Assembly: GCF_000971115.1 (NCBI RefSeq)
Contig: NZ_BBLV01000001.1
Span: 62,001-126,000 of the forward strand
Direction: 5' to 3'
Source of the DNA: Demequina gelatinilytica
GTDB taxonomy: Bacteria > Actinomycetota > Actinomycetes > Actinomycetales > Demequinaceae
Length of the DNA stretch: 64,000 nt
Positions 10,146 to 24,018 of this stretch are shown here, one piece after another (position 1 is the first letter of the stretch; every line of letters begins with the position of its first letter). Position numbers and translations under genes: made by a program. The notes below the pieces were generated by a model. That model was not told the origin of the DNA, ran no database searches, and saw only the letters and a program-made list of their open reading frames with translations.

Positions 10146-10444
10146 CAGGCCTCCTCCCCCAGGATCTGCGGGACGCGGAAGCGCCCCTCCTCCGCGTCGG
10201 GCGCGGCGGCCAGCGCATCGTCCTGCGCGAGGGACGGGCGGACCACGTCCTCGCGATGGATGTTGGCCATCGGGATCGGGTGGCTCGTCGCCGGGACGTC
10301 CTCGCCGGCGACCTCGGCCACCTTGGCGACGGCGTCGACGATCACGGCGAGCTGGCCCGAGAGGCGGTCGAGGTCCGCGTCGGTCATGTCGATGCGGGCG
10401 AGCGCCGCGAGGCGCGCCACATCGGATCGCTCAAGGGAAGACAT
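10145..10444 (-). CDS. gatC: Glutamyl-tRNA(Gln) amidotransferase subunit C
   Basis: A 99-residue stabilising subunit of GatCAB. It shows the family pattern: an N-terminal helix pair ([18 protein letters not shown]), then the extended [18 protein letters not shown] segment that wraps GatA. It is the first gene of the tightly coupled gatC-gatA-gatB operon. The start at 10444 has no ribosome site but has a -10-like box 7 bases upstream, so the transcript is probably leaderless. Confidence 0.93.
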   Translation of the reverse strand: MSSLERSDVARLAALARIDMTDADLDRLSGQLAVIVDAVAKVAEVAGEDVPATSHPIPMANIHREDVVRPSLAQDDALAAAPDAEEGRFRVPQILGEEA

Positions 10445-10451
10445 GGCGACG

Positions 10452-10457
10452 AGTCTA
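10452..10457 (-). promoter_or_regulatory. Leaderless-type -10 box of gatC
   Basis: TAGACT on the minus strand ends 7 bases before the gatC ATG, the spacing that puts the transcription start on the start codon. I see no convincing -35 box. Confidence 0.5.
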
Positions 10458-10502
10458 GTGGCGCGAGGTCCCCGTCACGGCGCTGCGCCGTACGGCCCTC
10501 GT

Positions 10503-11075
10503 TCAGGCAGACGGCTCCCAGGCGTAGCCGAGCAGCCGGATGGCGCCCTCCGGCGCCCTGCCGCCCTCGAGCGGAACCCGGGTCACCGAGCCGTCCTCGT
10601 TGTCGACCACGAACCAGTCGAGCTCCTCGCGTCGCGTGAAGCCCATGCGCTCGTACAGGCGGTGGGCCACGTGCATCGTCTCCATGGTGGACAGGACGAT
10701 GCGCGGCGCGCCCTCCTCGACGGCCCTCTCCATGGCGGCGCGGGCGAGGTCGCGCCCGATGCCGCGGCCCCGCTCGATGGGGGAGACCGCGAGCATCCTC
10801 AGCTCGTACTCGCCGTCCTGGGCGAGCTCGATGAACGGGCTCCCCGGGGGCACGAGCGTGATGGTCCCGACGATCGACCCCTCACCCTTCTCGCCATCCA
10901 TCATCGCGAGCAGCTCGGCACCTTCCGCTCGAGCCTGGGCATCGCGCAGCTGCGGGAGGTACGGGTGGGCATGGTCCACGAGGCCGTCCGCGAGGTACGC
11001 GAGCGCGGTGAGCTCGCCGATCTCCTGGAGGCGGGACTTCTCGTCGGGCTTGATGACGCGGACGGCAGATCTCAC
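10503..11075 (-). CDS. GNAT-family N-acetyltransferase
   Basis: A 190-residue acetyl-CoA-dependent acetyltransferase. The GNAT core is clear: beta-strand 4 ELRMLAVSPI, then the pyrophosphate loop RGRGIGRDLARAAME (the R/Q-x2-G-x-G/A type), then STMETMHVAHRLYERMGF as motif B. GTG at 11075 is chosen because it overlaps the stop of the upstream gene (GTGA) and the reading further upstream lacks domain character. The target substrate is unknown. It sits 58 bases before gatC on the same strand. Confidence 0.85.
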   Translation of the reverse strand: MRSAVRVIKPDEKSRLQEIGELTALAYLADGLVDHAHPYLPQLRDAQARAEGAELLAMMDGEKGEGSIVGTITLVPPGSPFIELAQDGEYELRMLAVSPIERGRGIGRDLARAAMERAVEEGAPRIVLSTMETMHVAHRLYERMGFTRREELDWFVVDNEDGSVTRVPLEGGRAPEGAIRLLGYAWEPSA

Positions 11076-11323
11076 TGTGGGCCCTCGTTCGGGTCGATGC
11101 GGCGGTCCCAGTGAGGGACCGACGTCTCTGACGGCGTCCCCTCGACCGGGTCGGGATGCTGGCCTGTCGGACCGCGTCCGGCCTGGTCGCGCGGATGCGG
11201 ATGCGGGTGCGAGCGCGGGGGCTGCGGGCCGCGGCGGGCCACCGAGACGGCGATGACCGTCACGAGGACCGCCAGGACCACGACGCCGGCGACGACGCCG
11301 ATGACGGTTGCGGAGTTCATCAC
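11072..11323 (-). CDS. Small single-pass membrane protein
   Basis: An 83-residue protein of unknown function. One transmembrane helix spans residues 5-29 (repeated V, A, L, I), followed by a hydrophilic, Pro/His/Asp-rich cytoplasmic or extracellular tail. GGGAGGAAC precedes the start. Its stop overlaps the GTG of the acetyltransferase, so the two are translationally coupled. I recognise no family. Confidence 0.65.
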   Translation of the reverse strand: MMNSATVIGVVAGVVVLAVLVTVIAVSVARRGPQPPRSHPHPHPRDQAGRGPTGQHPDPVEGTPSETSVPHWDRRIDPNEGPQ

Positions 11324-11385
11324 GATACGTTCCTCCCTCCCCCTTGCTGGCCAGCCTACCCACGCCCGCCGACGCGCGTCAGGGG

Positions 11386-15923
<4,538 letters not shown>

Positions 15924-15931
15924 CGCTCGGG

Positions 15932-15967
15932 GGCCGGGCGCGGGCCTGCGTGCCGGCCCGCGTGGCC
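15932..15967. terminator. Hairpin between convergent genes
   Basis: CGCGGGCC (15939-15946) pairs with GGCCCGCG (15955-15962) around an 8-base loop, with outer GGCC/GGCC pairing. It lies just after the 8-oxoguanine deaminase stop, and the opposing regulator gene ends at 16061. There is no T-tract. Confidence 0.55.
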
Positions 15968-15971
15968 GACA

Positions 15972-16043
15972 CTCGTGCATGACAGGTGCGAGCAGGCGGC
16001 ACGGCACCACCCCGCCCGCCGCCGCTCGTGCGTGAAAGGTGCG
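15972..16043. repeat. Two copies of a 19-bp intergenic repeat
   Basis: CTCGTGCATGACAGGTGCG (15972-15990) and CTCGTGCGTGAAAGGTGCG (16025-16043) differ at two positions and lie 53 bases apart, start to start. They occupy the gap between convergent genes. Two copies only, so this is not a CRISPR array; it may be a dispersed intergenic element. Confidence 0.65.
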
Positions 16044-16060
16044 CCCGCGGGACCCGCGCC

Positions 16061-16639
16061 TCAGCGCGCCTGCTGCTTCACCACCAGAAGACGGTAGGGC
16101 TCCTCGGACCACCACCGGTGGGTGACACCGCCCGCGTAGTAGACCGAGTCGCCCTCGGCCAAGGCGTGCGCACGGCCGTCCAGTTCCGACACCACGGAGC
16201 CCGCGAGCACCAGCACGAACTCGTCCTCGGCGTGCGTGAACACCTCGCCCGGCTCCGAGGCGTCCGAGTCGACCATGATCGGGGTGAAGGGCCTCGCGCC
16301 ACGTGCGAGCGAGACCGCCGTTCCGCGCGCGAAGCCCTCGGGGGTCGGGCGACGCGAGCCCGCTCGCACCACCTCGATGCGCCGCGGGGCCGCGCCGTCT
16401 TCCGCCTCCGCGGCCGCGACCAGCTCGACCGGGCTGGTCTCGAGCGCGACCGCGATGCGTCGCAGCGACTGCAACGAGAGGTTGGCGAGCCCTCGCTCCA
16501 CCTGCGACAGGAACGGGTGCGACAGCTCGGTCGCATCCGCGAGCTGCACCAGGGTGAGCCCGCGGGAGCGACGCAGCTCGCGCAGCCGTGCACCGAGCCG
16601 CGCGGCGGACTCGTCCGGTTCGCCGCCGACTGCGCTCAC
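16061..16639 (-). CDS. XRE-family regulator with C-terminal cupin sensor
   Basis: A 192-residue transcription factor. An N-terminal Cro/CI-type helix-turn-helix (residues 12-65: LGARLRELRRSRGLTLVQLA, then ELSHPFLSQVERG) is followed by a small cupin barrel (about 110-190) with the VFTHAEDEFVLVLAG motif that binds a ligand. The GTG at 16639 starts 2 bases after the stop of the ABC permease, so it is the last gene of the importer operon. From its position it is a good candidate for the regulator of the purine genes; a urate or xanthine ligand is inference only. Confidence 0.85.
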   Translation of the reverse strand: MSAVGGEPDESAARLGARLRELRRSRGLTLVQLADATELSHPFLSQVERGLANLSLQSLRRIAVALETSPVELVAAAEAEDGAAPRRIEVVRAGSRRPTPEGFARGTAVSLARGARPFTPIMVDSDASEPGEVFTHAEDEFVLVLAGSVVSELDGRAHALAEGDSVYYAGGVTHRWWSEEPYRLLVVKQQAR

Positions 16640-16641
16640 GC

Positions 16642-17520
16642 CTAGACCCTTTTCTCCGGATGCATGCCCATGCGGGCGAGCACCGTGTTCTCGACGATCG
16701 CCACGACGTTGTAGAGGACGAGCGAGACGCCGGTCACCACGACCACGGAGGCCCACAGCTCGTCGAACTTCGCCCCGGTACTGTAGCCGTAGATCACGCC
16801 GCCGATACCGCCGCCGGTCGCGAGCCACTCGGCCAGCAGCGCACCCGTGATGGCACCCGGGACCGAGACGCGCACCGCGGCGAAGAAGGCCGGGAGGGAC
16901 GCGGGCAGGGCCACCGTGGTGAGCTGCTTCATGGGGCTGCCGCCGTAGACCTCGACCACCTCGAGCGCCTGCGTGGACGCCTGCTTGAGGCCGAACGCGA
17001 TGTTCACGAGCGCAGGGAACAGCACCACGATGCCGCCCATGACCGCCACGGTCATGAACTCGCGGCCGAAGATCATGATGATCACCGGCGCGAACGCGAT
17101 GAGGGGCACCGAGCGCAGCAGCAGCGCGAGCGGCATCGCCGCGTGCTCGAAGCTCTTGGACAGCCGGAACCCGATGGCGCCGAGGAGCGCCAGCAGGAGG
17201 CCGGCGACGAAGCCGACCGTCGCGTCGCGCATGGTGATCGCGAGGTTGGAGGCGATCTCCGCACGGTTCTCGGCGGCGTCCTCCTCCACGAAGAAGAAGT
17301 TCCACACGTCGACCGGGCCCTTCGCCACATAGGGCGAGAGGTCGGAGACCCACAGCACGATCTGCCACATCGCGACGACGGCGACGAGCGTGAGCGCGAA
17401 GGTGAGCAGCGAGCTCCCGAGCGACTTGAGCGTGGCCTGTCGCGCCTGGCGGCGCACCTTGTCGGCGAGCTCCGCGACCTGCGGGTCGGCCGGCAGCGTC
17501 GTAGAGGTGACGTCGGTCAT
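16642..17520 (-). CDS. ABC transporter permease, second of a pair (SsuC/ThiX-like)
   Basis: A 292-residue inner-membrane permease of the nitrate/sulfonate/taurine-HMP type. About six membrane helices are visible, and the EAA loop that docks the ATPase reads EVYGGSPMKQLTTVALPASLP. Its start ATG overlaps the stop of the preceding permease (ATGA). With the paired permease, ATPase and NMT1-like binding protein it makes a complete importer. The purine-gene setting suggests a nucleobase or urate-pathway substrate. Confidence 0.88.
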   Translation of the reverse strand: MTDVTSTTLPADPQVAELADKVRRQARQATLKSLGSSLLTFALTLVAVVAMWQIVLWVSDLSPYVAKGPVDVWNFFFVEEDAAENRAEIASNLAITMRDATVGFVAGLLLALLGAIGFRLSKSFEHAAMPLALLLRSVPLIAFAPVIIMIFGREFMTVAVMGGIVVLFPALVNIAFGLKQASTQALEVVEVYGGSPMKQLTTVALPASLPAFFAAVRVSVPGAITGALLAEWLATGGGIGGVIYGYSTGAKFDELWASVVVVTGVSLVLYNVVAIVENTVLARMGMHPEKRV

Positions 17521-18314
17521 GCCTCTGCTCCCTTCGCCCACGGGGTGGCGAGCCGCGTGAGCAGCCCGACCAGGAGGTAGAGGGTGAGGGCGATCGCGCC
17601 CGACGCGAGGGCGATGCCCCACACCCGGGGCGAGTTGAGCTGTTGCTGCGCGATGATCATCGCCGTGGCGACCCCCGTCTCGACCTTGCCGAAGTACTCG
17701 CCCAGCACCGCGCCCAGGAAGGCCGCGGGAACCGCGATCTGAAGCGCGGTGAGGACCGCCGGCATCGCGGAGATCACGCGGACCTTGCGCAGCTGCGTCA
17801 ACGCGCTGCCGCCGTAGACGTGGACCACGTCGAGGCTCGACTTGTCGGCGGCGTGCAGTCCGAGCAAGGAGCCCACCACGGTGGTGAAGAAGACGCTGAG
17901 GGCCGCGATGAAGATCGCGGTGCCCGAGGGCTCGCCCTTCTTGGGCACCTCGAAGATCAGCACCAGCAGCGGCCCGATCGCGACGATCGGGATGCAGTAG
18001 GAGATGACCGCGAGCTGCATGACCGCGCCCTCGAGCTTGGGCAGCACCATCACCATCGCCGCGAGCACCAGCGCGACCCCGTTGCCCCAGAGGTAGCCCT
18101 GAAGCGCCTCGTTGAGCGTGACCGAGAAGTGGGTGACGTAGAAGTCCCAGCCGATGGTGCCGTACTCCTGGATCACCTGCCACGGCGTCGGGATCGCCTT
18201 GGTGTCGCCGGACCCGACGTTCGCGAAGATCGTCACCGACGAGACCCACCAGAACGCCACCAGCGCGAGGCTGCTGAGCAGGACGATGGCCCACGACGGG
18301 AGCCGGCGACCCAT
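17517..18314 (-). CDS. ABC transporter permease, first of a pair (SsuC/ThiX-like)
   Basis: A 265-residue permease with about six helices and an EAA loop, HVYGGSALTQLRKVRVISAMP. It is related to but distinct from the next gene, so the channel is probably a heterodimer. The ATG overlaps the ATPase stop as TGATG. Substrate as for the operon: unknown, with purines inferred. Confidence 0.88.
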   Translation of the reverse strand: MGRRLPSWAIVLLSSLALVAFWWVSSVTIFANVGSGDTKAIPTPWQVIQEYGTIGWDFYVTHFSVTLNEALQGYLWGNGVALVLAAMVMVLPKLEGAVMQLAVISYCIPIVAIGPLLVLIFEVPKKGEPSGTAIFIAALSVFFTTVVGSLLGLHAADKSSLDVVHVYGGSALTQLRKVRVISAMPAVLTALQIAVPAAFLGAVLGEYFGKVETGVATAMIIAQQQLNSPRVWGIALASGAIALTLYLLVGLLTRLATPWAKGAEA

Positions 18315-19138
18315 CAGTCGTCCTCGGTGGCCGCGCCGCCCGCACCGAACAGCAGCTCCGAGGCCTGATCCACGTAGGCGTGGAACTCGGGGCTGCGCTG
18401 GATGTCGGGGGTGCGGGGCCGCGGCAGGTCGATCTCCATGACCTCCTTGACCCGGCCGGGTCGAGGGCTCATGACCGCGACCTGGTCCGCAAGGAAGATC
18501 GCCTCGGTGATGCCGTGCGTCACCAGCAGCGTGGTCGCGGGCTTCGCCGCGAGGATGCGCATGAGCTCGAGGTTCAGCCGCTGCCGCGTCATGTCGTCGA
18601 GCGCACCGAAGGGCTCGTCGAGGAGCAGCACGGAGGGCTTGAGCACCAACGCGCGCGCGATCGACACGCGCTGACGCATGCCGCCAGAGAGCTGCGAGGG
18701 CTTGGCCTTCTCGAAGCCCGTGAGGCCCACGAGCGCGATGAGCTCCTCGATGTAGTCGTGGTCGACGTCCTTGCCGGCGACCTCGAACGGAAGCTTGATG
18801 TTGTTGTAGACCGAGCGCCACGGCAGGAGCGCGCTGTCCTGGAACGCGATGCCGAGCTCGTTGTACGCGCGCAGGTCCTTCGGGGACCGCCCGTCGACAC
18901 GCGTGGTGCCGCTCGTGGGCTCCTCGAGGCCCGCGAGGATGCGCAGGATGGTCGACTTGCCGCAGCCCGACGGGCCGAGCAGCGCGAGGAAGGACCCGCG
19001 GTCGGTGTGGAGGTTCGCGTCCTGGAGCGCGGTGACGGTCTTCTTCCCGGAGGAGAAGACCTTGGTGAGGCCGGAGATCTGCAGGCCGGTGCCCGGGGCG
19101 GTCTCGCCCCGGGCACCGGACTGGGTGACGTCGGTCAC
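18314..19138 (-). CDS. ABC transporter ATP-binding protein (SsuB/TauB-like)
   Basis: A 274-residue ATPase. Walker [10 protein letters not shown] near 55, Q-loop FQDSALLPW, signature QLSGGMRQR, Walker [14 protein letters not shown] and the switch His in VTHGITEA are all intact. It couples to the two permeases downstream, with overlapping stop/start codons. The closest functional groups are sulfonate, taurine, nitrate and HMP importers. It starts 15 bases after the binding-protein stop. Confidence 0.92.
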   Translation of the reverse strand: MTDVTQSGARGETAPGTGLQISGLTKVFSSGKKTVTALQDANLHTDRGSFLALLGPSGCGKSTILRILAGLEEPTSGTTRVDGRSPKDLRAYNELGIAFQDSALLPWRSVYNNIKLPFEVAGKDVDHDYIEELIALVGLTGFEKAKPSQLSGGMRQRVSIARALVLKPSVLLLDEPFGALDDMTRQRLNLELMRILAAKPATTLLVTHGITEAIFLADQVAVMSPRPGRVKEVMEIDLPRPRTPDIQRSPEFHAYVDQASELLFGAGGAATEDD

Positions 19139-19153
19139 TGTGATGCTCGCAGA

Positions 19154-20260
19154 TCAGCCCGCGTAGGCGATGAGCTCGGGGTGCTCCTCGTAGACCTCGG
19201 CGAGGAGGCTCATGTCGAAGAGGTCCGCGGCCTCGAGCTCGATGCCGGCGCCGGCGAGCGACGCGAGGGTCGACGCCTGGAGCTCGTCCGAGATGGTGAA
19301 GAGGCCGTTCGCGACCGTCTCCTCGGAGACCACCAGGTCCTCGGCCTGCGCGATCGCGCCCGCCTCGGAGTTGGCCGGGTCGAGACCCAGGTCGGAGCCG
19401 TAGACCTCGTACGCGAGGCGCGCACCCTCGGCGGGGTCGTTGACCGCGTCGGTCCAACCGAGGATCTCGGCGTAGAGGAACGCCTTGAGCGCGTCGCGGT
19501 TCTCCTCGATCGACTGGTCGGTGACGGTCACGGTCTCCGCGACGAACGGCAGGCCGTTGTCCGCGAAGGGCAGGTTCACGGTGTCGTAGCCCGCCGCCGC
19601 GACGGTGATGGCCTCGTTGGTGAGGTAGGCGATGAAGCCGTCGACCTCGCCGTTGGTGAGCGGCGCCGGGTCGTACTCGACGGGCACGATGGTGACGTCC
19701 CCGTCGGTCAGGCCGTTGGCGGCCAGCAGCGCCTCGAACAGCGAGGTGTTGGACGCCTGCACACCGATCTTCTTGCCGACCATGTCGTCGACCGTGGCGA
19801 TGTTGCCACCGTCGGCAAGCGAGAGGACCGTGAAGGGGTTCTTCTGGTACGTGGTGCCGATGATCTTGAGCGGCGCCTCCTCGGCGGCGACCGCCGAGCC
19901 GATCGAGACCGCGTCCGAGAGCGCGACGTCGGCGGTGCCCGAGAGCAGCTCGGCCGCGCCGGTCGACGGGCCGGGGGTCAGGGAGACGGAGGCGAAGCCC
20001 GCGTCGGTGTAGTAGCCGTTCGCGTCCGCGAAGAACTCGCCGGAGAACTCCTCGTTCTTGATCCACGACAGCTGGACGGCGAAGTCGCCGTAGGTGCCGG
20101 GCTCGACCGCAGCGGCTGTCTCCTCGGTGGTGCCGGCGGCACCGGTGGACGAGCCCTCGGGCTCCGCCTCGCTCGACGAGCAGCCCGCGAGCGCGAGCGC
20201 CGCGACTGCCGCGGTGGCGACGGCGACCGTACGGCCCGCCTTGCCGGTGATGAAACGCAT
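19154..20260 (-). CDS. ABC transporter substrate-binding lipoprotein (NMT1/THI5-like)
   Basis: A 368-residue exported binding protein. A signal peptide ends in the lipobox LALAGC (Cys27), followed by an acidic Ser/Thr/Glu linker. The mature domain has the NMT1-like layout: VQLSWIKNEEFSGEFFADANGYY-type N-lobe (here split over about residues 62-85), GTADVALSDAVS near 107, and GVQASNTSLFEAL. This family carries flat heterocycles such as thiamine-pyrimidine precursors, and also riboflavin and purine-like ligands. It is the first gene of the operon and is divergent from xanthine dehydrogenase across a region with a palindromic operator, which favours a purine substrate. Confidence 0.86.
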   Translation of the reverse strand: MRFITGKAGRTVAVATAAVAALALAGCSSSEAEPEGSSTGAAGTTEETAAAVEPGTYGDFAVQLSWIKNEEFSGEFFADANGYYTDAGFASVSLTPGPSTGAAELLSGTADVALSDAVSIGSAVAAEEAPLKIIGTTYQKNPFTVLSLADGGNIATVDDMVGKKIGVQASNTSLFEALLAANGLTDGDVTIVPVEYDPAPLTNGEVDGFIAYLTNEAITVAAAGYDTVNLPFADNGLPFVAETVTVTDQSIEENRDALKAFLYAEILGWTDAVNDPAEGARLAYEVYGSDLGLDPANSEAGAIAQAEDLVVSEETVANGLFTISDELQASTLASLAGAGIELEAADLFDMSLLAEVYEEHPELIAYAG

Positions 20261-20373
20261 GTGTGTCTCCCTCGTGGAATGGACGCGTGGTCCGCCGCGA
20301 GCGCCGGGTGGTGGGGAAGCCTCCCGCGGCAGCCGGGCTCACAGGTCCGGCACGTCGCCGACGACGTTATGGA

Positions 20374-20392
20374 ATGTAGATTTCATGAACAT
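20374..20392. promoter_or_regulatory. 19-bp palindromic operator, copy 1 (importer / xanthine dehydrogenase)
   Basis: ATGTAGATTTCATGAACAT lies in the divergent 234-base region between the ABC importer and the xanthine dehydrogenase operon. It matches the palindrome ATGT-N-GAT-N3-AT-N2-ACAT also found before urate oxidase (26286) and the aminotransferase gene (42615). It is 102 bases from the xanthine dehydrogenase start and 114 from the importer start, so it could serve both. Confidence 0.65.
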
Positions 20393-20494
20393 GCGCGTTT
20401 GTGTTTCGCCCTCGTAAATTCGCGGTTCCGTGACACAAGCGTGACTTTCGGGCGTGGCAGACTCGCCGCAAAAGTCCGGTCGGAAGGAGGCGTG

Positions 20495-21295
20495 ATGGAC
20501 CTGAGCACGGTCGCGAGCTACCGCCGCGCCACCACGCGCCGCGAGCTCGCGCTGGCCCCCGGCGAGCGCTTCCTCGCCGGTGGTACCTGGCTGTTCTCTG
20601 AGCCCAACCGCGACATCACGGGGCTTGTCGACCTCGCCGGCATGGGCTGGCCGGGTCTCGAGGTGAGCCGCGACCGGCTCGCCATCGGCGCGACCTGCAC
20701 CATCGCGGAGCTCCTGGCGCTCCCACCCCATGTGGGATGGGCCGCCCAGCCGCTGTTCGCGGATGCCGCGAACGCGCTGCTCGCGAGCTTCAAGATCTGG
20801 AACGAGGCGACCGTGGTGGGCAACATCTGCCGCTCGTTCTCCGCCGCCGCGATGCTCGCCGCGTGCGTCACCCTCGACGCCGACGCCGTGATCTGGACCG
20901 CCGCGGGCGACGAGCGCATCGTCCCCGTCGCGAGCCTGCCCACCGGCAACGGCACCACCACGCTCGCGCACGGCGACCTGGTGCGCGAGGTGCGCATCGG
21001 CGCCGATGCCCTCCGCGCCCGCACCGCCCTGCGCAAGATCGCGCTCGCGGAGCTGGGCCGCTCGGGCGCCGTGGTCACCGGCAGGGCGCACCAGGACGGA
21101 CGCACCGTCATCGTCGTCACCGCCGCGACGCTCACCCCGACCGTGCTCAGGTACGCGGCGCCTCCCGCTCCCGCGCAGGTCGCGGACGATGCGCGCGCCG
21201 CCGACGGCTACTACACGGACGCCCTGGGCGCGGAGGACTGGCGACGGCACGTGGCCGGCGTGCTCGCGGCCGAGGTGGCGGAGGAGCTCGCATGA
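20495..21295 (+). CDS. Xanthine dehydrogenase FAD-binding subunit
   Basis: A 266-residue CoxM/CutM-type flavoprotein subunit that passes electrons from the iron-sulfur subunit to the acceptor. The FAD-binding PP loop is visible as [12 protein letters not shown] near residue 28, and [17 protein letters not shown] near 108 replaces the usual TxGGNxxxxxPxxD motif. It is slightly short for the family. A strong GGAAGGAGG precedes the ATG at 20495. Its stop overlaps the next start as ATGA, so the subunits are made together. Confidence 0.85.
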   Translation: MDLSTVASYRRATTRRELALAPGERFLAGGTWLFSEPNRDITGLVDLAGMGWPGLEVSRDRLAIGATCTIAELLALPPHVGWAAQPLFADAANALLASFKIWNEATVVGNICRSFSAAAMLAACVTLDADAVIWTAAGDERIVPVASLPTGNGTTTLAHGDLVREVRIGADALRARTALRKIALAELGRSGAVVTGRAHQDGRTVIVVTAATLTPTVLRYAAPPAPAQVADDARAADGYYTDALGAEDWRRHVAGVLAAEVAEELA

Positions 21296-24018
21296 GGATG
21301 GATGTCGACGGCGCTCCCGTCGAGGGGCAGCCCGCCCCCGGTCAGTGCCTGCGCACCTACCTGCGCGACCAGGGCCGCTTCGAGGTCAAGAAGGGCTGCG
21401 ACGCGGGCGACTGCGGCGCGTGCACGGTGCTGGTGGACGGCCGCCCGGTGCACTCGTGCCTCTACCCGGCTCTCCGGGCCGAGGGCAGGGACGTCACCAC
21501 GGCGGGCGGCCTCGCCCCCGGCGACCAGGCGCATCCCGTCCAGGACTCGTTCGCGCGTCACTTCGCGTTCCAGTGCGGATTCTGCACGCCGGGCATGACC
21601 GTCACGGCCTCGACCCTCACCGAGGACGACCTCCCCGACCTCGACCGCCGCCTCAAGGGCAACCTCTGCCGCTGCACGGGCTACCGACCCATCCGCGAGG
21701 CCGTCGAGCACGCGGTCCGCGGCTGCGGCGGCTCCTGCGTGGGCTGCCCCGGAGGGACGGACGATGCGGCGGCGACGGCGGGCGCGAACGCGCGGCCGCC
21801 CGCGGCGGACCGCGTGGTCCAGGGCCGCGAGCCGTACACGTTCGACACCGACATCCCGGGCCTCACCCACCTCAAGGTGCTGAGCAGCCCGCACGCGCAC
21901 GCCCGCATCGTCGCCATCGACGCGACGGAGGCGCTCGCGATCCCGGGTGTCCACGCGGTCCTGACCCACGAGGACGCGCCCGCGACCCGCTTCTCGACCG
22001 CGCGCCACGCGAACCGGCTCGACGACCCTCGCGACACGCGCATCCTCGACTCGACCGTGCGCTTCCGCGGCCAGCGCGTCGCGGCCGTGGTCGCGGACAC
22101 GCCCGCCCTCGCGGAGGCGGGCTGCGCCGCGCTGCGCGTCGACTACCAGGTGCTTCCCGCCGTGCTCGATCCGGAGGAGGCCCGGTCGCCCGGCGCACCC
22201 CTGGTGCACCCGGGGCTGACCCCGGAGGACGGGGTCGAGGACGCGTCGCGCAACGTCGTCGCGTCGTGGCGCGGCGCCTACGGCAACGTCGGACGGGGCC
22301 TCGCACGGGCCACCGTCTTCGCGACCGGCACCTGGTCGAACGCACGCGTCAGCCACGCGCAGCTCGAGACGCACGGCTCGATCGGCTGGATCGCCGACGA
22401 CGGCCGCCTCACCCTGCGCACCAGCAGCCAGGTGCCGTTCCTCACCCGCGACGAGCTCGCGCTGGTGCTCGACCTCGACCCCGCCACGGTGCGCGTGTTC
22501 GCTGCGCGCGTGGGCGGCGGCTTCGGCGGCAAGCAGGAGATCTTCACCGAGGACATCGTGGCGCTGGCGGTGCTGCGGACCGGCCGTCCGGTGGCGTACG
22601 AGATGACGCGCGAGGAGGAGTTCGTGCGCACGGCGACGCGCCACCCCTTCCGGGTCACCGCGACGCTCGGCGCCGACTCCGACGGCCGGCTCACCGCCAT
22701 GGACATCGAGGTGCTGTCCAACACCGGCGCGTACGGCAACCATGCGATCGGCGTGATGTTCCACGGGTGCGCCGAGTCGCTCGAGGCGTACCGCTCCCCC
22801 GCCAAGCGCCTGCATGCCGAGGTGGTCTACACGAACACGACCCCCGCCGGCGCCTTCCGCGGCTACGGGCTGGGCCAGGTGATCTTCGCGGTGGAGTCCG
22901 CTCTGGACGAGCTCGCGCTCCAGCTGGGGATGGACCCCTTCGAGATGCGGCGCATCAACGCCGTGAAGGACGGCGACAAGCTCGGCGTGACCGAGCGGCG
23001 CCACCACGAGGACCTCGTCTTCGGCTCGTACGGCCTGGACCAGTGCCTCGACCTCGCCCAGGAGGCGCTGGTGCGAGGCAACGGCGTCGAGGCTCCGGAG
23101 GGTTGGGCCGTGGGCGAGGGCATGGCGCTCAGCATGATCGCGACCATCCCGCCGCGCGGGCACCCCGCGACCGCCGCGGTCACCGCGTTCCCCGACGGCA
23201 CCGTCGAGGTCGCGGCCGGCACCGTCGAGTTCGGCAACGGGACCCACACCGTGCTCACGCAGCTGGCGGCGGAGGTGCTGGGCCTCTCGCCCGCAGCGGT
23301 GCGGCTCCACACCTCCGACACGGACGCCACCACCCACGACACGGGTGCGTGGGGCTCCACCGGCATCACCGTGGCGGGCAAGGCGGTGCACGCCGCGGCT
23401 GTCGCGCTGCGCGAGCTGCTCGACGACGGAGCGGAGATCCCCGAAGCGGGTCTCACCGCGCACGGCGAGACCGATGGCAAGATCCGCTCGCTCGCGTTCA
23501 ACGTCCACGCCGCGCGGGTGGCCGTCGACGTCGAGACGGGCCGCGTGCGCATCCTCCAGTCCATCCAGGCGGCCGACGCCGGCACCGTGCTCAACCCGGC
23601 CCAGTGCCGCGGCCAGATCGAGGGAGGCGTCGCGCAGGGCATCGGCTCGGCGCTGTACGAGGAGGTCCTCATGGGCGACCAGGGCTCGCCCACCAACCCC
23701 GCCTTCCGCGTGTACCGCGTGCCCCAGATCGCCGACGTCCCCGAGACCGAGGTGTACTTCGCGGAGACCTCGGACTCGCTCGGCCCCCTGGGAGCGAAGT
23801 CGATGTCCGAGTCGCCCTACAACCCGGTCGCGCCGGCGCTGGCCAACGCGATCCGCCGGGCGATCGGGGTCCGTCCCATGGAGGTGCCGATGACACGCGA
23901 CCGCGTCTGGCGCCTCGCGGCCTCAGCCCCCACCCCCACCCCCAGCACCAGCCGGGACACTCGCCTTGCTTCTGCGGGCGAGCCGTCGCCGGGCGGGACG
24001 CTCACCTCCGATGGATGA
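21292..24018 (+). CDS. Xanthine dehydrogenase, fused [2Fe-2S] and molybdopterin subunit
   Basis: A 908-residue fusion. Residues 1-150 bind two [2Fe-2S] clusters ([10 protein letters not shown] with [12 protein letters not shown] with LCRCTGY). An extra Cys-rich patch [10 protein letters not shown] joins this to the molybdopterin part (about 175-890). There [16 protein letters not shown] and the likely catalytic Glu in SMSESPYNP are visible. It oxidises hypoxanthine or xanthine to urate with the FAD subunit encoded just upstream. Most bacteria encode these two parts as separate genes, or fuse FeS with FAD. The last 25 residues are Pro/Thr-rich and overlap the convergent xdhC end by 17 bases. 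Confidence 0.88.
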   Translation: MRMDVDGAPVEGQPAPGQCLRTYLRDQGRFEVKKGCDAGDCGACTVLVDGRPVHSCLYPALRAEGRDVTTAGGLAPGDQAHPVQDSFARHFAFQCGFCTPGMTVTASTLTEDDLPDLDRRLKGNLCRCTGYRPIREAVEHAVRGCGGSCVGCPGGTDDAAATAGANARPPAADRVVQGREPYTFDTDIPGLTHLKVLSSPHAHARIVAIDATEALAIPGVHAVLTHEDAPATRFSTARHANRLDDPRDTRILDSTVRFRGQRVAAVVADTPALAEAGCAALRVDYQVLPAVLDPEEARSPGAPLVHPGLTPEDGVEDASRNVVASWRGAYGNVGRGLARATVFATGTWSNARVSHAQLETHGSIGWIADDGRLTLRTSSQVPFLTRDELALVLDLDPATVRVFAARVGGGFGGKQEIFTEDIVALAVLRTGRPVAYEMTREEEFVRTATRHPFRVTATLGADSDGRLTAMDIEVLSNTGAYGNHAIGVMFHGCAESLEAYRSPAKRLHAEVVYTNTTPAGAFRGYGLGQVIFAVESALDELALQLGMDPFEMRRINAVKDGDKLGVTERRHHEDLVFGSYGLDQCLDLAQEALVRGNGVEAPEGWAVGEGMALSMIATIPPRGHPATAAVTAFPDGTVEVAAGTVEFGNGTHTVLTQLAAEVLGLSPAAVRLHTSDTDATTHDTGAWGSTGITVAGKAVHAAAVALRELLDDGAEIPEAGLTAHGETDGKIRSLAFNVHAARVAVDVETGRVRILQSIQAADAGTVLNPAQCRGQIEGGVAQGIGSALYEEVLMGDQGSPTNPAFRVYRVPQIADVPETEVYFAETSDSLGPLGAKSMSESPYNPVAPALANAIRRAIGVRPMEVPMTRDRVWRLAASAPTPTPSTSRDTRLASAGEPSPGGTLTSDG

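Noticed and set aside
8724..11114. A 796-codon plus-strand frame opposite gatA, gatC and the acetyltransferase
   Set aside because: Shadow of three well-supported genes, with no recognisable motif.
15972..16043. Paired repeats as a CRISPR array
   Set aside because: Only two copies, 34-base spacing between units, no further repeats and no cas genes.
20261..20494. Purine riboswitch upstream of the importer or xanthine dehydrogenase
   Set aside because: No purine-aptamer core or three-way junction could be drawn; the palindrome is a simpler explanation for control.
21211..23508. A 765-codon minus-strand frame inside xanthine dehydrogenase
   Set aside because: It overlaps conserved cluster-binding and molybdopterin motifs on the other strand; composition is Arg/Gly-rich shadow.
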